Shown here one piece after another: positions 7,298-15,339 of a stretch of DNA of 41,030 bases (position 1 is the stretch's first letter; each line of letters opens with the position of its first letter). A program made the position numbers and the translations under genes. Origin of the DNA: Nocardia aobensis NBRC 100429 (GTDB lineage: Bacteria > Actinomycetota > Actinomycetes > Mycobacteriales > Mycobacteriaceae); NCBI RefSeq assembly GCF_000308375.1, contig NZ_BAFQ01000028.1, positions 1 to 41,030 on the forward strand, in the 5' to 3' direction. The notes under the pieces are model-generated. The model was given only the letters and a program-made list of their open reading frames with translations, was not told where the DNA came from and did not search any database.

Positions 7298-8448
7298 TGG
7301 CCGGCACCGAGATCGTCGCGGCCGCCCGCCGAGCGGCGCTGGCCGCGGCCGGGCTGGTCGGATTGCGCTGGGTGGCACGGGCGGCGTGGCGGATTCCCGC
7401 GGAAATGGGGGCATCCGCCGCCGCCATCGCGCCGCTGGCGACGCGGTCGGCGAGCTACCGCGACCGCCAGTTCCACAACACCGAACCCAGCAGCCAGATC
7501 ACGCCCGGCTCGGGTGCGTCCCTGCTGCTGTCGGCTCTGACCCGTCGCGATGTGGGGCGGCCACCGGCGCAGATCCCGCTGGCCAGCGCCGAACACCCCG
7601 AGCAGGCGGCCGAGCTGGCGGTGACCTGGTTCGGCCACGCCACCGCGCTGGTCGAGGTCGACGGCTACCGCATCCTCACCGACCCGGTGTGGAGCGAGCG
7701 GGTCTCGCCGTCGCCACTGGTCGGCCCGGCCCGGCTGCATCCGGTGCCGGCGCCGCTGTCGTCACTGCCCGCGGTGGACGCGGTGGTCATCTCGCACGAT
7801 CACTACGACCATCTGGACCGTGAGACCGTGCGCGCGCTGGTGGCCGGTCAGGACGCGCCGTTCGTGGTGCCGATCGGGATCGGCGCGCATCTGCGCAAAT
7901 GGCAGGTGCCGGAGGCGCGCATCATCGAATTGGATTGGAACACCTCCACATCCATCGCCCGTCCGGGGCGCGGTGAGCTCACCGTCACCTGTACCGAGGC
8001 GCGGCACTTCTCCGGGCGCGGCTTCACCCGCAACACCACGCTGTGGGCATCGTGGGTCTTCGCGGGCCCGCGCCGACGGGCATATTTCGGCGGCGACACC
8101 GGATACACGAAGGCGTTCGCCGAAATCGGCGCGACCTACGGTCCGTTCGATCTGACCCTGCTGCCGATCGGCGCCTACGACGTGCATTGGCCGGATGTGC
8201 ACATGAATCCCGAGGAGGCGGTGCGCGCCCACGCCGACGTATGCGTCGGAGACGCCGAATACGGCATGTTGGTGCCGATTCACTGGGCCACGTTCAACCT
8301 GGCCTTCCACGGCTGGTCGGAACCGGTCCGGAGACTTGTTGCAGCGGCGCGTGCGGCGGGTACCCGGGTAGTGGTGCCGCTTCCCGGCGGGCGGATCGAT
8401 GCCGATGCGGCATCACCGCAGGTCTCCTGGTGGGAGGATGTGCGCTAG
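7297..8448 (+). CDS. MBL-fold metal-dependent hydrolase (Rv0906 / NAPE-PLD-like)
   Basis: This 383-residue protein starts at an ATG overlapping the crotonase stop, so it is translationally coupled. A hydrophobic N-terminal segment (residues ~4-30, AAARRAALAAAGLVGLRWV) could be a membrane anchor or signal. The metal site shows VTWFGHAT, the HxHxDH motif as HDHYDHLD, GGDTGY, and a late His in VPIHWATFNLAF. The order and spacing fit the L-ascorbate lactonase/N-acyl-phosphatidylethanolamine phospholipase D branch of the fold. It probably hydrolyses a phosphodiester or ester of a lipid at the membrane (inference). The same crotonase-MBL pair is found in mycobacteria (Rv0905-Rv0906). Confidence 0.88.
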   Translation: MAGTEIVAAARRAALAAAGLVGLRWVARAAWRIPAEMGASAAAIAPLATRSASYRDRQFHNTEPSSQITPGSGASLLLSALTRRDVGRPPAQIPLASAEHPEQAAELAVTWFGHATALVEVDGYRILTDPVWSERVSPSPLVGPARLHPVPAPLSSLPAVDAVVISHDHYDHLDRETVRALVAGQDAPFVVPIGIGAHLRKWQVPEARIIELDWNTSTSIARPGRGELTVTCTEARHFSGRGFTRNTTLWASWVFAGPRRRAYFGGDTGYTKAFAEIGATYGPFDLTLLPIGAYDVHWPDVHMNPEEAVRAHADVCVGDAEYGMLVPIHWATFNLAFHGWSEPVRRLVAAARAAGTRVVVPLPGGRIDADAASPQVSWWEDVR

Positions 8449-8480
8449 CAACGCAGTCGACGAGTGAAGGAGTGGGCTTC

Positions 8481-8765
8481 ATGAGTTTGATGGATACGCT
8501 CAAGGGGCTGGTGAGTAAGGGCCGCGACGCGGCCTCGCAGAACGCGGACAAGGTGCACGGAGCGCTCGACAAGGCCGGTGGCTTCGTCAACGAGAAGACC
8601 GGGGGCAAGTACTCCGATCACATCGACAAGGGCACCGAGGCCATCAAGAAGAACATCACCCCGCAGGGCGGCAACACCCCGCCGCCGGCGCCCGAGCCGC
8701 CCGCCACGCCGCCGCAGACTCCGCCTGCCACACCGCCGCAGGCGCCGCAACCGCCGGAGGGCTGA
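8481..8765 (+). CDS. MT0933-type antitoxin-like small protein with Pro-rich tail
   Basis: This 94-residue protein has AAGGAG 9 nt before the ATG. Residues 1-60 (LKGLVSKGRDAASQNADKV, KAGGFVNEKTGGKYSDHIDK) match the small helical family that includes mycobacterial Rv0909, annotated as the antitoxin of a pair with the START-like toxin Rv0910. The last ~30 residues are a proline-rich run (TPPPAPEPPATPP type) not found in the core family. No toxin-like gene is adjacent, so either the partner is elsewhere or the gene has another function. It is very charged and has no membrane segment. The MBL gene ends 32 bp upstream, so it could be co-transcribed. Confidence 0.75.
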   Translation: MSLMDTLKGLVSKGRDAASQNADKVHGALDKAGGFVNEKTGGKYSDHIDKGTEAIKKNITPQGGNTPPPAPEPPATPPQTPPATPPQAPQPPEG

Positions 8766-8813
8766 GGGGCGCGGCGGGATGCCCGGTTCGCCCGGGCTCA
8801 CTCGCCGATCGAC

Positions 8814-8856
8814 AACGGGCACCGCCTGGAGGTTCCTTCCTCCGGTGGTGCCCGTT
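8814..8856 (+). terminator. Hairpin between the antitoxin-like gene and ligD
   Basis: AACGGGCACC ... GGAGG pairs with CCTCC ... GGTGCCCGTT around a short TTCCTT loop, giving a long stem with a few mismatches. It lies 48 bp after the upstream stop and just before the ligD promoter. A smaller stem GCCCGG / CCGGGC lies at 8780-8796. Confidence 0.55.
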
Positions 8857-8863
8857 CTCGCTT

Positions 8864-8869
8864 TACACT
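8864..8869 (+). promoter_or_regulatory. -10 element for leaderless ligD mRNA
   Basis: TACACT, within CTTTACACTG, ends 6 nt before the ATG at 8876. There is no ribosome-binding sequence in the 6-nt gap, so a leaderless transcript is the simplest reading. Confidence 0.5.
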
Positions 8870-8875
8870 GCGACT

Positions 8876-11233
8876 ATGGCGGCGCGCCGCGAGTTCGGGG
8901 GTATCGAGGTCGGTCTGACCAACCTCGACAAGGTGCTGTACCCGGCGACGGGCACCACCAAGGGTGAGGTGATCGACTATTACACCGCCATCGCACCGGC
9001 TCTGCTGCCGCATATCGCCGATCGTCCGGTGACGCGTAAGCGCTGGCCCAATGGGGTGGGCGAATCCTCGTTCTTCGAGAAGAATCTGGCCGCGCACGCA
9101 CCGAAATGGATCGAGCGGCGGCCGATGGAACATTCCGATCGCCGGGTGAACTATCCGGTCATCGATTCGGTGGCCGGTCTGGCCTGGCTCGGACAGCAGG
9201 CGTCGTTGGAAATCCATGTCCCGCAATGGCGCTTCGTCGACGGCTCGCGCGGCCCGGCCACCCGCATCGTCTTCGACCTCGATCCGGGGCCCGGAGTGGA
9301 ACTGGCCGATTGCGCATCGGTGGCGTTGTGGATTCGCGATACCGTGCGCGACGCCGGTCTCGACGCCTATCCGGTCACCAGCGGTAGTAAGGGTATTCAC
9401 ATCTACGTGCCACTGGATCGGGTATTGAGTCCCGGCGGCGCCTCGACGGTCGCCAAACAGCTGGCGACCGGCCTGGAGAAGTTGCATCCGGCACTGGTCA
9501 CGGCGACGATGGCGAAGGCCGTGCGACCGGGCAAGATCTTTCTGGACTGGAGCCAGAACAATCCGGCGAAGACCACCATCGCGCCGTATTCGATGCGCGG
9601 GCGCGAGCAGCCGACGGTGGCGGCGCCGCGCAGCTGGGACGAAATCGCCGATCGACACCATCTGCGGCAGTTGCGTTTCGACGAGGTGCTCGAACGCTGG
9701 CGCACCGACGGGGATCTGCTGGCTGGCCTGGATCCGCCCCTGGGCAGTCCTGGTGCGCCGGATCCGCTGCAGACCTACCGATCCATGCGCGACCCCGCCC
9801 GCACCCCCGAACCGGTTCCGCCCGGCCCGCCCGACCCCGGCGCCGGTGATCGCTTCGTGGTGCAGGAACATCACGCCCGGCGACTGCACTGGGACGTGCG
9901 GCTCGAACGCGACGGTGTGCTGGTGTCGTGGGCGGTGCCGAAGGGACCGCCGACCTCGCCGTCGCAGAACCGGCTGGCCGTGCACACCGAGGACCACCCC
10001 CTGGAATATCTGCATTTCCACGGCACCATCCCGAGTGGCGAATACGGGGCCGGGCAGATGACGATCTGGGATACCGGCACCTACGACACCGAGAAGTGGC
10101 GCACGGACGAGGTGATCGTCCAGTTTCACGGCGAGCGTCTCAACGGCCGCTACGCCTTCATCCGCACCGACGGCAAGCAGTGGTTGATGCACCTGATGAA
10201 ATCACAGGCCGCCGAGCCGGAAGAGGATGCGGGACAGGGCAGTTCGACCGACGGGCAGCGCGGCGCCCTGCCGGACGGCGCCGCCGAACGCGGGCGCGGT
10301 GGCTCCGAAACCGATGCCGCGGGCGGTGATTCCGCCGCGCGGTCGGGGGCCGAGTTTCCGCGCGGGCTGTCACCGATGCTGGCGACCTCCGGGGATGTGG
10401 CGAAACTCGGGGCCGGAGACTGGGTCTTCGAGACCAAATGGGACGGGTTCCGGGTCATCGTCGAAATAGACGAGAACGGCGTGGTGATCCGCAGCCGCGC
10501 GGGCAATACCGTCACCGGCCGCTATCCGCGGATCGCCGAGCTGGGGCGGCAACTGCGGGGGCATCGGATCGTGCTGGACGGTGAGGCGGTCGTCTCCGAC
10601 GCCGAGGGGGCATCGAATCTGGCTCTGCTGCAGGCGGATCCGGCGCAGGCGGACTTGGTCGCCTTCGATGTGCTGTATCTGGACGGCACCTCGCTGCTGC
10701 GCAAGCGCTACGCGGATCGGCGGCAGGTGCTGGAGGCGCTGGCCGAGGGCGTGCCCGCGCTGCTGGTTCCGCCGCGTCTGGACGGTACGGGTGCGGACGC
10801 CCTGGAATACAGCCGCGAGCATCGTCTCGAGGGAGTCGTCGCCAAACGCAAGGATTCGGTCTATCTGCCCGGCAAGCGCGGCCAGTCGTGGGTCAAGACC
10901 CGCAACTGGCGCACCCAGGAGGTGATCATCGGCGGCTGGCGGCGCAGTGCCGCAAGAGAATTCGCCTCTCTGCTGGTGGGTGTGCGCCACGAAGGCGAGC
11001 TGTATTACATAGGTCGCGTGGGCACCGGTTTCAGCGATCACGAGATGTCGGAGCTGACCGCGCGGCTGCGCCCGCTGCGCCGCAAGACCAGTCCTTTCGC
11101 CAACGAGCTGACCGCCGACGAACGCAAGGATGCCGTCTGGGCGACGCCGAAGATATCCGGCACGGTGCGGTATATGAACTGGACCGAATCCGGGCGGCTG
11201 TGGCACCCGGCGTGGGTACCGGAGGCGAAGTAG
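8876..11233 (+). CDS. ligD: Multifunctional ATP-dependent DNA ligase LigD (polymerase, phosphoesterase, ligase)
   Basis: This 785-residue protein has the mycobacterial domain order. The polymerase/primase domain covers ~1-300 (TNLDKVLYPATGTTK, KRWPNGV, FFEKNL, catalytic DLDPG at 134-138, PVTSGSKG). The 3'-phosphoesterase covers ~320-440 (VQEHHARRLHWDVRLE, His-332/333, TIPSGEYGAG). The ligase covers ~500-785 (FETKWDGFR with nucleophile Lys-521, LDGEAV, EGVVAKR, SWVKTRNW). It repairs double-strand breaks by non-homologous end joining with Ku, which is not in the window. A disordered linker of ~55 residues rich in Gly, Ala, Asp and Ser joins phosphoesterase to ligase. It is monocistronic and ends before a strong hairpin. 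Confidence 0.97.
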   Translation: MAARREFGGIEVGLTNLDKVLYPATGTTKGEVIDYYTAIAPALLPHIADRPVTRKRWPNGVGESSFFEKNLAAHAPKWIERRPMEHSDRRVNYPVIDSVAGLAWLGQQASLEIHVPQWRFVDGSRGPATRIVFDLDPGPGVELADCASVALWIRDTVRDAGLDAYPVTSGSKGIHIYVPLDRVLSPGGASTVAKQLATGLEKLHPALVTATMAKAVRPGKIFLDWSQNNPAKTTIAPYSMRGREQPTVAAPRSWDEIADRHHLRQLRFDEVLERWRTDGDLLAGLDPPLGSPGAPDPLQTYRSMRDPARTPEPVPPGPPDPGAGDRFVVQEHHARRLHWDVRLERDGVLVSWAVPKGPPTSPSQNRLAVHTEDHPLEYLHFHGTIPSGEYGAGQMTIWDTGTYDTEKWRTDEVIVQFHGERLNGRYAFIRTDGKQWLMHLMKSQAAEPEEDAGQGSSTDGQRGALPDGAAERGRGGSETDAAGGDSAARSGAEFPRGLSPMLATSGDVAKLGAGDWVFETKWDGFRVIVEIDENGVVIRSRAGNTVTGRYPRIAELGRQLRGHRIVLDGEAVVSDAEGASNLALLQADPAQADLVAFDVLYLDGTSLLRKRYADRRQVLEALAEGVPALLVPPRLDGTGADALEYSREHRLEGVVAKRKDSVYLPGKRGQSWVKTRNWRTQEVIIGGWRRSAAREFASLLVGVRHEGELYYIGRVGTGFSDHEMSELTARLRPLRRKTSPFANELTADERKDAVWATPKISGTVRYMNWTESGRLWHPAWVPEAK

Positions 11234-11278
11234 CGGGCGCCGCACGCTGCGGCAATGTGGCACTCGGGGACCAGGACT

Positions 11279-11311
11279 CGGCGGCCGCGACCGGGTGGGT
11301 CGCGGCCGCCG
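11279..11311. terminator. Strong bidirectional GC hairpin
   Basis: A perfect 14-bp inverted repeat (CGGCGGCCGCGACC and its complement) with loop GGGTG lies midway between the convergent ends of ligD and the secreted-protein gene. Confidence 0.75.
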
Positions 11312-11341
11312 GGCAGGGATCGTACGAGCGCCGCCGCGACC

Positions 11342-12001
11342 TCAGTACGTGGTGGTGTCGTTCCACTTGGTCGTGCCGGCGGGGGCGGCCAGCGTGCTGA
11401 CCAGGTCGACACCCGCGATGATCAATGCGGGGCCGCCGACCACGATCGTGCCGATGATGGCTCCCACCGTTGCGCCGGTGATGAATCCGGCGATGATGCC
11501 GGGACCGGTGGGCAGGGCGGCGGCTGCCCCGATCACACCGCCGATGACCGCGCCGGCGGCCGTTCCGACGAAGCTGCCGATCGCCGTCGCGAGCCCGAAC
11601 TGGGTGGCGAAGGCGTTCATCGCATTCTGATTCTCCCGGGGCGACGCCACCGGCGTCACCGGAACCGGCCGGGCCGCCGCGGCGTCCTTCACGACGGTCA
11701 GATCCAGGACCCGGGCGTCGTCGCGCACCTGATGGGGCATGGGGTACTCCAGGCCGTCCTGCCGGAAGGACAGCGGCAGCGTGACGAGTGTCCGGCCGTC
11801 GGCGTCGGTGACGTCGACGGTGCGTCCGCCCGCGTCGACGCGGAAAAAGCCGCCGTCGAGAGTGGTTTCGACGGTGTTGCCCGTCAGATGGGTTTCGTAG
11901 CGCACCGTGGGTGCGCCGGTATCGGCATGGACGGTACCTGCCCCGAGGGCAACGGCCACCACTGCCGGAAGGGCAACGGCGGCGAACTTGCGCAGAAACA
12001 T
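11342..12001 (-). CDS. Secreted protein with a glycine-zipper-like hydrophobic C-terminal region, nocardial type
   Basis: From the ATG at 12001 the protein has 219 residues with a signal peptide (FLRKFAAVALPAVVAVALGA, cleavage after VHA). A β-rich section follows (TVRYETHLTGNTVETTLDGG, VDVTDADGRTLVTLPLSF). A long Gly/Ala/Ile-rich section comes at the end (GTAAGAVIGGVIGAAAALP, GFITGATVGAIIGTIVVGG) that looks like a glycine-zipper membrane-inserting segment. I recognise the layout from uncharacterised nocardial proteins but know no function. An ATG at 12019 is also in frame; 12001 is preferred because GGAGATTGG lies upstream of it. The gene is convergent with ligD. Confidence 0.75.
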   Translation of the reverse strand: MFLRKFAAVALPAVVAVALGAGTVHADTGAPTVRYETHLTGNTVETTLDGGFFRVDAGGRTVDVTDADGRTLVTLPLSFRQDGLEYPMPHQVRDDARVLDLTVVKDAAAARPVPVTPVASPRENQNAMNAFATQFGLATAIGSFVGTAAGAVIGGVIGAAAALPTGPGIIAGFITGATVGAIIGTIVVGGPALIIAGVDLVSTLAAPAGTTKWNDTTTY

Positions 12002-12243
12002 TCCGGTTCCAATCTCCATCAGGAAGACATTCGGCAGCCGAAAACGACGCGCGCTGAGAACCCAATACCCCCGACGTATTTCAACCCCTGCGCGTGGAGC
12101 CGTGGTCCGGCTAACTCACTGAAGTAACCGTACCTTCACTCGGTCGTAAAGTGGAGCGAATTCGATCCGCTGACTTGGTTTTTCGCAAAGCGAACACATT
12201 TGCCCGCCCGTGCGGCAGATTGCTGACTATTTGCCTCGGCGAG

Positions 12244-12981
12244 TTACAGCAACACGCCGATGGCCGCCGCGCCTCCGCACACCAGCACCGACACGATCAG
12301 GGCGAGGTAGTCGGCGCGGTGGGGTCCGGCCGGATGGGCGGTCAATTCGCCCGTCCCGCCGCGTGCCGTGATGGCCTCACCCAATTCGCCGGCCCGGCGG
12401 GTGGCGACGGCCATGGCCGCGGTGAGAATGTCCACGAGCGGATTCGCGGCTCCGCGCGCCATGGAACCGTCCTTGGGACGTAGCCGGCGGGCGGCGCGCA
12501 ACACCCGGATCTCGTCCATCAGCAGCGGCAGTCCGCGCAGGGTCAAGGCCACCACGACCGCCCACTCGTCCACCGGAATCCGCAGCACCCGCAGCGGCGC
12601 ACCGAGTTTGGCGAGGGCGGGGGCGATCTCGCTCATCGGGGTGGTCCACGCGATCAGGAACGAGGTGGTCAGCAAGATCAGCCCGAACAGGGTCACCTGG
12701 ACATACCGCAGGACGGCGGTTCCGCCGGTGGGGATGGTGATCAGTCCGCCGAGCACGATCAGCGCCCAGAACCACCACGGCAGCCGTGGCAGCGTGCCCA
12801 GCGGCAGCCTGGCGGCCAGTCCGATCACGATCAGGAAGGCGACCACCACACCGAGTACCGGCCATGTGGGCTGCAACATCAGCAGGAGGCTGATGAAGAA
12901 GGCGACGATCATCTTGGTTCCGGCCCAGAGCCGATGGATCGGGCTCTCGACCGGAACTTCGCGCAGCAGCACCATACTCAT
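12244..12981 (-). CDS. Energy-coupling factor transporter T component (EcfT/CbiQ-like)
   Basis: This 245-residue membrane protein has about five transmembrane segments (first near IVAFFISLLLMLQPTW). The cytoplasmic coupling region shows LRGLPLLMDEIRVLRAARRLRPKD, which matches the Ala-Arg-Arg coupling helix of EcfT proteins. It is the transmembrane coupler of an ECF importer, joining the ATPases to the substrate-binding membrane protein. The start ATG overlaps the stop of the upstream ATPase gene by 4 bp. The pair corresponds in order and architecture to mycobacterial Rv2326c-Rv2325c. The substrate (vitamin or metal) cannot be read from the sequence. Confidence 0.88.
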   Translation of the reverse strand: MSMVLLREVPVESPIHRLWAGTKMIVAFFISLLLMLQPTWPVLGVVVAFLIVIGLAARLPLGTLPRLPWWFWALIVLGGLITIPTGGTAVLRYVQVTLFGLILLTTSFLIAWTTPMSEIAPALAKLGAPLRVLRIPVDEWAVVVALTLRGLPLLMDEIRVLRAARRLRPKDGSMARGAANPLVDILTAAMAVATRRAGELGEAITARGGTGELTAHPAGPHRADYLALIVSVLVCGGAAAIGVLL

Positions 12982-15257
12982 CGCGCACCTCCGAGGGCGT
13001 CGCCGTGCCGGCCCCGGCTGTGGCGCTTCCGGAGCCGAGTTGGGTCCGGTTCGGGGCGCGCGCCGTCCGTGCCCGCCTGAACGGGTTCGGATCGCGTGCC
13101 CGCGATCCCGGCTTCCCCGCGTCCGTCGCCGTCGGCGGGCGTACCTACCACCGGTTCGGCCGGTCCCGGAGAGGCCGCCGGAGCGCCGGCGGTATCGGAC
13201 GGGCTGTCGGCGGTGGCCGCGACGGCGGGCAGGCTTTCCAGAATCAGACCGGATTGCAGGTGGACGGTGCGGTCGCAGACGCTCTCCATATCGGCCACGT
13301 CGTGCGAGATGACGATCAGCGTCAGTCCCGAATCACGCAGCCGGGCGAGCAGTTCCACGACTTCCGCGCGACCCTGCGGATCGAGTCCGGCCAGGGGTTC
13401 GTCGAGCACCACGACCTGCGGACGGCTGGCGACGATCGCGGCGAGGACCACGCGCTTGGCCTGACCGCCCGACAATTCCTCGATCGAGCGCGAGGCCATC
13501 GCCCGGTCCAGCCCGACCGCGTCGAGCGCGCGGCCCACCGCGCCGGAGCCGGTGCCGTGCCCGCCCCAGTCCTCGATCTCGGCGCCGACGGTCTGGCGCT
13601 GCAATTGCAGCCGGGAATGCTGGAAGGCCAGCTCGACCGCGCCGATGCGCTTGTGCACGGGCCGGGAGCCGGTGTAGTCGCACAGCCGGCAACTGCCGGT
13701 GGTCGGCACGACGAGCCCGGCCATGATCCAGGCCAGGGTGGATTTCCCCGACCCGTTGCCGCCGACCACGAGCAGCGTCTCGCCGCGGTGGACGGTCAGA
13801 TTCACCCCGCGCAACGCGGTCGCCGCCCACGGCGTACCGCGATTGTAGGTGTGGCGCACATCGCGCAGTTCGAGCAGCGGTTCGCCGATCGGGCAGCGCC
13901 GCAGATTGCGCGCCGGGCGCGGCCAGACCGGCAGATGCTCGACCTGGCGGCCACCGGAGAGATGGATGACCCGGTCGGCGGCCGCCGCGTCGGCCTCGTG
14001 GTGGGTGACCAGGACGACGGCCATCCGGTGCCGGGCGGGCAATCCGGCCAGCAGCGCGACCAGTTCGCGCCGGCCGTCCGGATCGATCATCGAGGTGGCC
14101 TCGTCGGCCACGAGCAGTGCGGGATCACGTGCCAGGGCGGCCGCCACCGCCAGGCGCTGTTGCTGGCCGCCGGACAGGGTCGCGGTCTCCGCTCCGCCGA
14201 GCCCGCTCAGTCCGACCTCGCACAGCAGCGCCTCCACGTCGACGGCCCGCGCGGCCTCGGGGGGCAGGCCCCACACCACGTCGTCGGCGACCAGGACTCC
14301 GAGTGTCTGGCTCTCGGGCCGCTGCAGCACCAGTGCGGTGCCGCCGATCACGCCGAGCCCCGCCGAACCGGGACGTTCGACCGTGCCGGCGGTAGGCGGA
14401 AGTCCGGCCAACAGGCGGGTGAGCGTGGATTTACCGGATCCGTTGTGGCCGACGACGGCGACGAATTCGCCGATCTCGACGCTGAGGTCGATTTCGGTCA
14501 GCGCATCGGCACGCGCCCCCGGATAGCGGAAGGACACGCCGCGCAACCGCACCGGCACCGGCGCGACCGCCCGCGTATCGGCCGGCGCTTCCAGCCGATC
14601 CCGCCCCGGCAACCACTCGAGGCGATCCAGGACCGAGCCGAGGACGAACCAGGAGAACACCGCCGTGAAGACCACGCCGAGGAACACGCCGCCGCCGATG
14701 TAGAGCCACCACCAGGCCAGCACTCCGTCGGTCACCGAGACGACACCGTTGCCCAGCGATTCGAGTTGTTGCTGCCGGGAGAGCATGTGATCGATGCCCT
14801 GGGCGATATTGCGCACGTTGTCGAAGACCAGCCGGCGCGAGGCGGCGAACAGGAAGAGCATGCCGACCGAGAACGCCGCCCAGATCAAGCCGGCCAGGGA
14901 GGACAGGAACAAGACCGTGATCAGTCCGAGTCGCCGCCGTTTGACGGTGCCGATGATGCCGCCGATCGTCGCCGCGCTCACCACGGTGGCCGCCGGCACC
15001 AGACCGGCGGCGACGAAACTCACCAGGGTCGCGGCGACGGTCGCACCCAGGATGGCGCGCAGCCGGTAGCGCTGCGCCAGCAGACCCATCGGCACCGCGG
15101 CGACCAGATTGAGGGCCGCCGCGTAGGGCACCACCGAGCCGATGGTCACCAGCCCGACGGTCACCCCACCGAGGACCGCCGCGGTGGCGAGTTCGACGGG
15201 GCGCAGCGGGCCGTGAGCGATTCGCGGCTCGGCGCCGGCGGAGGGAGGCGCGGTCAC
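12978..15257 (-). CDS. ECF transporter fusion: membrane S-like domain plus two ATPase domains
   Basis: This 759-residue protein begins with a ~200-residue membrane domain of about six segments (residues ~20-210) that probably acts as the S (substrate) component. Two ABC ATPases follow. ATPase 1 has GHNGSGKST, LSGGQQQRLAVAAALA and VADEATSMID; ATPase 2 has GGNGSGKST, LSGGQAKRVVLAAIVA and VLDEPLAGLD. Both keep the catalytic Glu. The C-terminal ~65 residues are disordered. The GTG at 15257 lies 6 nt after CAGACT on the minus strand, which suggests a leaderless transcript. It forms an operon with the overlapping EcfT gene. Fusion of S and both A parts in one chain is known in the mycobacterial Rv2326c type. 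Confidence 0.9.
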   Translation of the reverse strand: MTAPPSAGAEPRIAHGPLRPVELATAAVLGGVTVGLVTIGSVVPYAAALNLVAAVPMGLLAQRYRLRAILGATVAATLVSFVAAGLVPAATVVSAATIGGIIGTVKRRRLGLITVLFLSSLAGLIWAAFSVGMLFLFAASRRLVFDNVRNIAQGIDHMLSRQQQLESLGNGVVSVTDGVLAWWWLYIGGGVFLGVVFTAVFSWFVLGSVLDRLEWLPGRDRLEAPADTRAVAPVPVRLRGVSFRYPGARADALTEIDLSVEIGEFVAVVGHNGSGKSTLTRLLAGLPPTAGTVERPGSAGLGVIGGTALVLQRPESQTLGVLVADDVVWGLPPEAARAVDVEALLCEVGLSGLGGAETATLSGGQQQRLAVAAALARDPALLVADEATSMIDPDGRRELVALLAGLPARHRMAVVLVTHHEADAAAADRVIHLSGGRQVEHLPVWPRPARNLRRCPIGEPLLELRDVRHTYNRGTPWAATALRGVNLTVHRGETLLVVGGNGSGKSTLAWIMAGLVVPTTGSCRLCDYTGSRPVHKRIGAVELAFQHSRLQLQRQTVGAEIEDWGGHGTGSGAVGRALDAVGLDRAMASRSIEELSGGQAKRVVLAAIVASRPQVVVLDEPLAGLDPQGRAEVVELLARLRDSGLTLIVISHDVADMESVCDRTVHLQSGLILESLPAVAATADSPSDTAGAPAASPGPAEPVVGTPADGDGRGEAGIAGTRSEPVQAGTDGARPEPDPTRLRKRHSRGRHGDALGGAR

Positions 15258-15339
15258 GGCTCAAGTCTGCCAGCACCGGCCGACTGCGGGACGGCCCTCG
15301 CCGGCGCGAAGGGCTCGCGCGGACCGCTCGCGCTGGTCA

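Noticed and set aside
5660..7414. Long minus-strand open frame (584 codons) across the FAD oxidoreductase and crotonase genes.
   Set aside because: It is the GC-driven shadow of two well-recognised genes and has no family resemblance or plausible start.
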